DNA of 8,625 nt from an uncultured Oscillospiraceae bacterium. GTDB taxonomy: Bacteria > Bacillota > Clostridia > Oscillospirales > Acutalibacteraceae. Shown in pieces: positions 1 through 5,727 of the stretch (within the stretch, counting starts at the first letter, position 1; the number at the start of each line of letters is the position of its first letter). A program made the position numbers and the translations under genes. Under the pieces are notes generated by a model. That model was given only the letters and a program-made list of their open reading frames with translations. It ran no database searches and was not told the origin of the DNA. The DNA lies in NCBI GenBank assembly GCA_905203795.1, contig CAJKXG010000045.1, positions 1 through 8,625 of the forward strand, in the 5' to 3' direction.

Positions 1-540
1 TCGCACAGCCGCGGCGTACTGGGCGGCGCGCTGGAACTGACAGGCGGCGATTACGCCCTATTGGCGGATTATACGAAACCGACCGCGACCGCGACCTATT
101 CGGCGTGGGTGTACATGCGGGACGACACCGCCTTTGAAACCATCCTGAAAAACTGGGGCGGCAACAACTACGGGCAGTTGGAGCTGGGACTTTCCAAGGA
201 TACGGGAATGCTCAGTGTGCAAATCGCCCAGGCGGACGGCACGACCCGTTCGGCGTCCGACAGCGAGCCGTTTGCCAAAAACGCGTGGACACTGGTGACG
301 GTGACAATGGACGGCAGCCGTTTCACGCTGTATAAAAACGACAAAGCCGTGGCGAGCGACAGCTATAACGGCACGCTGAAAACCTCGTTTGCACCGCTGG
401 GCGTCGGCGTCAAGCCGAACGACGCGGGCGACGCGCCGGACCGCGATTGGCCGGGCTTCCTGCAAGGCAAGATCGACGATGTGCGCATCTATAGTCGGGC
501 GCTGTCGGCGGCGGAGATCGGGATGCTGTACGCGACCGCA
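1..540 (+). repeat. LamG-like module, copy 1 (left part cut by window edge)
   Basis: This is the first of three homologous concanavalin/LamG-like modules in the same protein. It shares DYTKPT-TATYSAWVYM, the LKNWG motif, NGTLK, KPND and DDVRIYSRAL with the later copies. Its first roughly 45 residues, which in the other copies hold the WWKL(D/N)E motif, are outside the window. Such modules usually bind carbohydrate or space catalytic domains. Confidence 0.75.
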
Positions 541-3500
541 CTGCCGACCGAACTGACGATGACCAAAAACCTCAGCAAAACCACGTATAAAATCGGTGAG
601 GGGTTGAATGTTACGGGTATGGAATTGACCGCGACCTATGAAGACGGTCGCACGGCACAGTTGGCGGCGGAGGATTGCGTGATCCGCGGTTTTGACAACA
701 CCGCCGTCGGCGAACAGACGGTTTCGCTCGACCTGACCATCGGCGGCGTGACCAAAACGGTGACCACCACCGTCACGGTCAAGGAAGGCGAAAGCACCGG
801 CGCGGTGGAGGTGAATCCGCTGCCGCTGAAGACGCGCGAGGCGACCGAGTGGACGCGGCTGTTTGACCGCCGACAGGGCTGGATCGGTTCGGACGGCATT
901 TTCTCCTTCAACTTGAACGGCAAGGACACCATCGGCAGCGCGGACGAAAACACCAAGACCTTTTTCATCTTTTCGGATACGCTGGTGGGTTCGGTGAACG
1001 AGCAGACGCTGGCGGTTTCCGCCGGTCCGATGATGAATCACTCGGCAGGTCTGCTGACCGGCGACGAGCCGGACGCCGACAGCATCGAGTTTTACTACGG
1101 CTACAAAGGCGACATGACCTGCACCAACCTGTTCGGCGACAACTACTGGCTGATGGACGGCGTGGTGATCGGCGATTGCGTGTACGTGACCGCCATCCGC
1201 GTGGACGGCAGTTGGCGGGTGCAGAGCATTGATCTGATCAAGATCCCCATTGTCAATGAACAGCCGGATCTTGCCAATTTCACCGTTGTCCCGAATATGC
1301 CCATGCTCCATTGGCAGGGCGAATATTCGGTGGTGTTCGGCAACGGCATCATGCCCAATACGGTGGAAGCGGGCGTGTCGGAGGAGATGGCGGATGGGTA
1401 CATCTACGTCTACGGCTACCGCATGAGCAGCGATTATCACAGCGAACTGCTGGTGGCGCGCGTGCTGCCGGAGGACTTTGAAAACGGCAAAAAATGGCGC
1501 TATTGGAACGGCGCAGAGTGGGTCGCGAATATTCGGGAGGTCAACAACGAAAAAGCGGTAATCATGCCCAATCCCGTTTCCAACGAGGCGAGCGTGACCC
1601 CCATCGAGAGCGGCATCTACGCAGGCAAATACATGGCGGTGTACTGCCGCAGCGGTCAAAACCGCACGATGGAATACGCGATTGCGGATACGCCGGTCGG
1701 TCCGTTCAGCGAAGGCGTTGCCTTCTTTGACGCGCCCGAAGCGGAGGACTATCCGCTGCGCACCTATTCCTACAACGCGAAGGCGCATCCGCATCTGTCC
1801 TCCGAGGGACATCTGCTGGTCACGTATAATGTCAACAACCCCGACATGTGGTCGGCGACCAACCAATTGTATCGTTCGCGCTGGCTGGAGATTGATCTGA
1901 ACACGCTGGCGGCGGAGCCTGTGCTGGGCGACGTGTCGTCGCATCAGCCGACCTCGGCGAGCGGGTTCATCGACAACGACAGCGCGCCGCGCTATGGGGC
2001 GGACGGCGGCTACTGGCAGCATTCGTGGCGGGACGATACCAAAGGCGATAAATGGCTGCAAATCGATCTCGGCAGCGTGAAATATGTGCGCCGATATATC
2101 CTGCGCAACGCGGGCTGGGGCGACGGCAAAGCGTCGGCGCTGAACACCCGCGATTGGGTTTTCCAAGTCAGTCTCGACGGCAAAACGTGGACGGATGTGG
2201 ACGCGGTGAACGGCAACACGGCGGACAAGGTGGTGCGCGATTTCGACGAAGCGCCCGCCCGCTATGTGCGGTTGTATATCACGAACCCCTCGCAGGACGG
2301 CACCGATCGGGCGACGGTCACGTCGATCGAGGTGTACGGCACGCCCATTTCCGTGAAGAAGGATACCCGCGTCGATGTGGCGCGCGGCAAAACCGTCACC
2401 GTCAGCGGCGGGGAGGACACCGCGGCGCTGTTGGTAAACGGTCAATATGACAGCATTCGCGATCGTTGGATGGATACCACGAGCGGCGACAAATGGGCGG
2501 TTGTGGATCTCGACGGCAGCTATACGATCAGCAAATATGTGGTTCGCCACGCGGGTGTGCGGGAGGAAACCTACCTGAACACCAACGCGTTCCAGTTACA
2601 GGCGAGCGACGACGGCAGCACGTGGCGGGACATCGATGAGGTGCCCTACAATATGCACAACGTGACCGAGCGGGAGGTGACGCCGTTCACGGCGCGGTAT
2701 GTGCGGCTGTACATCACCAAACCCACCTTGTCGAATGTCGATGTGGCACGCGTGTACAGTCTGGAGCTTTACAGCGACCTCGATCCGGACAATGGGTGGT
2801 GGAAGCTGGACGAGACGGACGGCACGACGGCAAAAGACGCGATCGGCGGCTTTGACGCACAGGTGCAGGGCGACGCGGCATGGAGCGCGGACGGGCTGAC
2901 CTTTGCCGGCACAAACGGCATCGCGATTGCGGAGAACTACACGAAGCCGACGACGACCGCCACCTATGCGGCGTGGGTGACAGCCAAGGAACTGACCGCG
3001 TGGGGCACGATTCTCAAAAACTGGGGCGTAGACAAGCACGGTCAAATCAGTTTGGGACTTTCGGAGGACGGCAGACATTTGGAAGCGGACGTCACGCAGA
3101 CGGACGGCACGATCGTGCGGGTGCATGACGACGCGGTTTTCCCCGTCGATCAGCGGGTACATGTGGCGCTGACGGCGGACGGCAAAACGCTGACTTTGTA
3201 TAAAAACGGCGTTTCCGTGGCGAGCGCCGCCTATAACGGTACGCTGAAAGCCACGGGTTATGATGCGCTCGGCATCGGCGCGAAACCGAACGACGCGGGC
3301 ACGGCCGCGGCGGAAAGCAGCGCCGGTTACTGGAACGGCACGATTGCGGATGTGCGTGTGTACAGCCGTGCGCTCAGCGCGGGGGAATTGCAGGAGCTGA
3401 TCGGTCGTCCCGTCGAGGTGGAGGAGATCGCCGACCGCCACGTGTACGTGGGCGATACGCTCGAGGATGTCGCGCTGCCCGCCACAGTGCAGGTGACCTA

Positions 3501-4530
3501 CAGCAGCGGCGAAGTGAAACAATTTGCCGTGACATGGGACACCGCCGCACTTGACTTGACGCGTGTAGGCGTATATACTGTTAAAGGAACATATAACAGC
3601 ACGGCGACCTGCTCGGCGACGATCCACGTGCGCGGCGCCCATAACGCGCCCGACATCGCGTGGTGGAAGCTGAATGAGACCGAGGGCGACACGGCGGCAA
3701 ACGCGGTGTACGGCGGCACAGAGATGTCGCTGCTGTACGGCGCGTCGTGGGAATCCGGCAAATTCGGAAACGGGCTGGCGTTCCGCAATGGCTTTGCGAT
3801 GGCGGCGGATTACACGAAACCGACCGAAACCGCCACCTATTCGGCGTGGATTTACATGAACGACTACACCACCTACGGCACGGTGCTCAAAAACTGGGGC
3901 GTGGATCGGCACGGGCAAATCAGTCTCGGCTTGTTGGAATCGGGCGGTCAGATGGGGGTGACATTCACGCAGGCAAACGGCGGTTACGCGTCTGTCACCG
4001 ATGCGAAACCCTTCCCGCTGAAACAATGGACGTTGGTCACGGCGGTGGCGGACGGCGAAAACATTGTGCTGTATATCAACGATCAAGAGGTGGGGCGCAC
4101 CTCGTATGACGGGACGCTGAAGGCAAGCGGGTATGCGCCGCTCGGCATCGGCGCGAAACCGAACGACAGCGGCACCGGTGTGGCGTCCAGCTCGCAGGGC
4201 TATCTCGACGGCTGCATTGACGATGTGCGCATCTATAGCTGGGATCTGACCGCCGAGGATGTGGCGAAGCTGTACAACGCGACCAACGACGACGGCGCGG
4301 TGCAACCGCCCGTCGAGACCGTGACATACGGCGATGTGAACAGGGACGGTCGTGTGGATTCCAGCGATGCGCGTATGGCGCTGCAGGCGGCTGTGAGCAA
4401 GCTGACATTGGATGAAAAGCAAAAGCAGGCGGCGGATGTGGATGGCGGCAGTACGATCGATTCCACCGATGCGCGCTATATCCTGCAATACGCCGTTCAG
4501 AAGATCGCGGCGTTTCCGGTAGAGCAATAA
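1..4530 (+). CDS. Secreted modular dockerin protein with DUF5005/DUF4185-like propeller (5' end outside window)
   Basis: The frame is open from base 1 and ends at TAA 4528-4530, giving 1509 visible residues; start and any signal peptide lie upstream. Visible order (residue 1 = first codon): LamG-like sandwich about 1-180; Ig-like 181-263; a five-bladed-propeller-like region 271-640 resembling DUF5005/DUF4185, with GSDGIFSF (D298), FIFSDT (D326) and NAKAHPHL (H596); two F5/8-type C (CBM32-like) modules 643-782 and 783-927; LamG 931-1135; Ig-like (Big_4-like) 1136-1213; LamG 1219-1431; type I dockerin 1441-1509. DUF4185 includes known glycosidases (GH183 endo-D-arabinanases), so D298 and D326 are candidate acidic catalytic residues; this is inference. 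The protein should act outside the cell, attached through a cohesin, as no LPXTG anchor follows the dockerin. It is probably the first visible gene of the operon. The propeller could instead be a non-catalytic binding module. Confidence 0.85.
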   Translation, partial: SHSRGVLGGALELTGGDYALLADYTKPTATATYSAWVYMRDDTAFETILKNWGGNNYGQLELGLSKDTGMLSVQIAQADGTTRSASDSEPFAKNAWTLVTVTMDGSRFTLYKNDKAVASDSYNGTLKTSFAPLGVGVKPNDAGDAPDRDWPGFLQGKIDDVRIYSRALSAAEIGMLYATALPTELTMTKNLSKTTYKIGEGLNVTGMELTATYEDGRTAQLAAEDCVIRGFDNTAVGEQTVSLDLTIGGVTKTVTTTVTVKEGESTGAVEVNPLPLKTREATEWTRLFDRRQGWIGSDGIFSFNLNGKDTIGSADENTKTFFIFSDTLVGSVNEQTLAVSAGPMMNHSAGLLTGDEPDADSIEFYYGYKGDMTCTNLFGDNYWLMDGVVIGDCVYVTAIRVDGSWRVQSIDLIKIPIVNEQPDLANFTVVPNMPMLHWQGEYSVVFGNGIMPNTVEAGVSEEMADGYIYVYGYRMSSDYHSELLVARVLPEDFENGKKWRYWNGAEWVANIREVNNEKAVIMPNPVSNEASVTPIESGIYAGKYMAVYCRSGQNRTMEYAIADTPVGPFSEGVAFFDAPEAEDYPLRTYSYNAKAHPHLSSEGHLLVTYNVNNPDMWSATNQLYRSRWLEIDLNTLAAEPVLGDVSSHQPTSASGFIDNDSAPRYGADGGYWQHSWRDDTKGDKWLQIDLGSVKYVRRYILRNAGWGDGKASALNTRDWVFQVSLDGKTWTDVDAVNGNTADKVVRDFDEAPARYVRLYITNPSQDGTDRATVTSIEVYGTPISVKKDTRVDVARGKTVTVSGGEDTAALLVNGQYDSIRDRWMDTTSGDKWAVVDLDGSYTISKYVVRHAGVREETYLNTNAFQLQASDDGSTWRDIDEVPYNMHNVTEREVTPFTARYVRLYITKPTLSNVDVARVYSLELYSDLDPDNGWWKLDETDGTTAKDAIGGFDAQVQGDAAWSADGLTFAGTNGIAIAENYTKPTTTATYAAWVTAKELTAWGTILKNWGVDKHGQISLGLSEDGRHLEADVTQTDGTIVRVHDDAVFPVDQRVHVALTADGKTLTLYKNGVSVASAAYNGTLKATGYDALGIGAKPNDAGTAAAESSAGYWNGTIADVRVYSRALSAGELQELIGRPVEVEEIADRHVYVGDTLEDVALPATVQVTYSSGEVKQFAVTWDTAALDLTRVGVYTVKGTYNSTATCSATIHVRGAHNAPDIAWWKLNETEGDTAANAVYGGTEMSLLYGASWESGKFGNGLAFRNGFAMAADYTKPTETATYSAWIYMNDYTTYGTVLKNWGVDRHGQISLGLLESGGQMGVTFTQANGGYASVTDAKPFPLKQWTLVTAVADGENIVLYINDQEVGRTSYDGTLKASGYAPLGIGAKPNDSGTGVASSSQGYLDGCIDDVRIYSWDLTAEDVAKLYNATNDDGAVQPPVETVTYGDVNRDGRVDSSDARMALQAAVSKLTLDEKQKQAADVDGGSTIDSTDARYILQYAVQKIAAFPVEQ
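1927..2781 (+). repeat. Tandem F5/8-type C (discoidin, CBM32-like) modules
   Basis: Two adjacent beta-sandwich modules cover residues 643-782 and 783-927 of the first protein. Shared landmarks are GDKW followed by hydrophobic-(D)L and a Y-(V)-RR/VRHAG strand, then FQ(V/L)(S/A)xDG-(K/S)TW(T/R)D(V/I)D and ARYVRLYIT(N/K)P. The second copy also has the classical opening VARGKTVTVSGGED. The family commonly binds terminal sugars such as galactose or N-acetylhexosamines; the specificity here cannot be read. Confidence 0.75.
2791..3405 (+). repeat. LamG-like module, copy 2
   Basis: Residues 931-1135 of the first protein begin with GWWKLDETDG and carry the family landmarks YTKPT-TATYAAW, ILKNWG, HGQISLGL, LYKNG and DVRVYSRAL. 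It shares a 27-base identical stretch with copy 3 (3268-3294 versus 4141-4167), which indicates duplication or gene conversion within the gene. Confidence 0.75.
3551..3579 (+). promoter_or_regulatory. Candidate sigma-A promoter inside the first coding region
   Basis: TTGACT (3551-3556) and TATACT (3574-3579) are each one base from the sigma-A consensus and are separated by exactly 17 bases. They sit in a local AT-rich pocket (30 of 50 bases A or T over 3551-3600) of an otherwise GC-rich gene, within the codons for the second Ig-like module. Transcription would start near 3586, almost 1 kb ahead of the ROK gene, and could supply the regulator and downstream genes independently. Activity is unproven; chance occurrence is possible. 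Confidence 0.4.
3655..4290 (+). repeat. LamG-like module, copy 3
   Basis: Residues 1219-1431 of the first protein begin with AWWKLNETEG and carry DYTKPTETATYSAWIYM, VLKNWG, HGQISLGL and DDVRIYSWDL. At the nucleotide level it resembles copy 1 most in its first part (67 onward versus 3811 onward) and copy 2 around 4141-4167, a mosaic pattern. A short proline-containing linker then leads to the dockerin. Confidence 0.75.
4321..4530 (+). other. Type I dockerin domain (C-terminus of first protein)
   Basis: Two F-hand calcium loops are visible. Loop 1, DVNRDGRVDSSD (residues 1445-1456), is canonical, with calcium ligands D1445, N1447, D1449, D1453 and D1456. Loop 2, DVDGGSTIDSTD (1479-1490), keeps D1479, D1481, D1487 and D1490 but has Gly in place of the usual Asp at loop position 5. 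Loop positions 10-11, which steer cohesin choice in clostridial type I dockerins, are SS and ST. The domain predicts docking to a cohesin-bearing scaffoldin, which is not in the window. Confidence 0.88.
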
Positions 4531-4534
4531 ACCG

Positions 4535-4543
4535 AAAGAGGTG
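4535..4543 (+). promoter_or_regulatory. Ribosome binding site of the ROK regulator
   Basis: AAAGAGGTG lies 5 bases ahead of the ATG at 4549 in the 18-base gap after the upstream stop. It favours this start over the in-frame ATG at 4573, which has no comparable site. Confidence 0.7.
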
Positions 4544-4548
4544 CGGAT

Positions 4549-5712
4549 ATGAACGGGCTGAACCATCGGGATATGAGCGAAACCAATAAATATGTGTTGC
4601 TGAAGTATCTAGCGACTCATCAGCAGTTGTCGCGTTTGGATCTGAGCCGTTTGACCGGACTGAGCAAAATGACGATCACGGCGATCATCGGCGAATATTT
4701 GGAAAAAGGCATTGTGCGGGAGTGCGGGCAGTCGGTCTCCACCGGCGGGCGCAAGGCGACGCTGTTGGAGATCGACCCCACCGCTTTGTTGACATTGGGT
4801 ATCTGTATCGGGCGCGAGTACATGCAGGTCGGCATCGTCAATCTGCGCGGCAACGTGCTGGACGAGGAGACCGTACCGTTTTCGTCCATCGGCAGCACGG
4901 CGGATTTTCTGAACAGCCTGTTTTATCTGTGCGACCGGATGCTCGAACGCCCGTATCACGACCGTATTTGGGGGATGGGCGTGTCCTGCGCAGGACCGTT
5001 GTCCATCCGCCAAGGCAAGGTGTTGAATCCGCCTGATTTTCACCACATTCACGATGTGGAGATCGTGGCGGAACTGCAAAACCGCTATGCGCTGCCGACC
5101 TATCTGCAAAACGACATGTGTGTGGCGGCGTTGGCGGAAGCGTATTTCGGGCACGGGCAGAGTTATCGGGATTTCTTGTATGTCGGCGTGGGCGCGGGCA
5201 TCGGCGGCGGCGTGATTCTGGATCAGAAGCTGTACACCGGCGCGGTGGGACTGGCGGGCGCGATCGGGCATTCGATCGTGGAGCGGGACGGAATGCCTTG
5301 CGAATGCGGACAGCGCGGCTGTCTGGAGCAATATGCGAGCACGAAGGCGGTGCTGCAATGGGCGAGAGAGCAGTCCGGCAACGCGTCGCTGTCGTGGATG
5401 GAGCTGGCCAACGGCGCGGAGATGGGCGACGACCTGTCGCTGCGGGCGCTTGACCGCATGACGGATTATCTCAGCATGGCGCTGATCAACGCGCAGATCG
5501 TGCTGGACATGCCGTGCGTCATCCTCGGCGGCGAGCTGTATCGCGCCAAATCCTATGTGGTGGAACGGATGCGGGAAAAGATGCAGGACCCGTGTCTGCA
5601 ATGGGTCAGCCGCCGGAAAGTGCAGGTGGAGGGCTCCAGCTTTGTCGGCAACGCCGCGTTTATCGGCACGACCGTGCTGGTGATGGAAAACAATTTGGAG
5701 CCGGGCAGATAA
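4549..5712 (+). CDS. ROK-family transcriptional regulator (NagC/XylR type)
   Basis: This 387-residue protein has the length and two-part layout of ROK regulators. A winged helix-turn-helix occupies about residues 12-60 (SRLDLSRLTGLSKMTITAII), followed by an actin-like sugar-binding ROK fold. The zinc motif H241...CECGQRGCLE (C251, C253, C258) is intact, as are N188-D189 and E260 of the sugar pocket and the glycine-rich GVGAGIGGGVIL (213-224). The N-terminal phosphate-binding DxGGT of ROK kinases is replaced by ICIGRE (85-90), so it should not be a kinase. The usual Glu of the ExGH motif is Ala238. Members normally repress sugar catabolism genes until an effector sugar binds, so it probably controls this operon. 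No operator palindrome was recognised in the short gaps. Confidence 0.92.
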   Translation: MNGLNHRDMSETNKYVLLKYLATHQQLSRLDLSRLTGLSKMTITAIIGEYLEKGIVRECGQSVSTGGRKATLLEIDPTALLTLGICIGREYMQVGIVNLRGNVLDEETVPFSSIGSTADFLNSLFYLCDRMLERPYHDRIWGMGVSCAGPLSIRQGKVLNPPDFHHIHDVEIVAELQNRYALPTYLQNDMCVAALAEAYFGHGQSYRDFLYVGVGAGIGGGVILDQKLYTGAVGLAGAIGHSIVERDGMPCECGQRGCLEQYASTKAVLQWAREQSGNASLSWMELANGAEMGDDLSLRALDRMTDYLSMALINAQIVLDMPCVILGGELYRAKSYVVERMREKMQDPCLQWVSRRKVQVEGSSFVGNAAFIGTTVLVMENNLEPGR

Positions 5713-5715
5713 TAC

Positions 5716-5722
5716 GGAAAGG
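5716..5722 (+). promoter_or_regulatory. Ribosome binding site of the GH38-like gene
   Basis: GGAAAGG precedes two tandem ATG codons, by 5 bases to 5728 and by 8 bases to 5731. The second ATG has the more usual spacing, so the protein may begin one residue later than annotated. Confidence 0.65.
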
Positions 5723-5727
5723 CGATC

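Noticed and set aside
61..63. TTG at 61 as the start of the first gene
   Set aside because: The frame is open to base 1, the LamG module is already under way, and no ribosome binding site precedes it; the gene begins outside the window.
4531..4548. Terminator or operator in the gap before the ROK gene
   Set aside because: The 18 bases hold only the ribosome binding site; no inverted repeat with a T-run is present here or in the 15- and 21-base gaps.
5708..5713. GATAAT as a promoter -10 box before the GH38-like gene
   Set aside because: No acceptable -35 hexamer lies 16-18 bases upstream, and it overlaps the stop codon and abuts the ribosome binding site.
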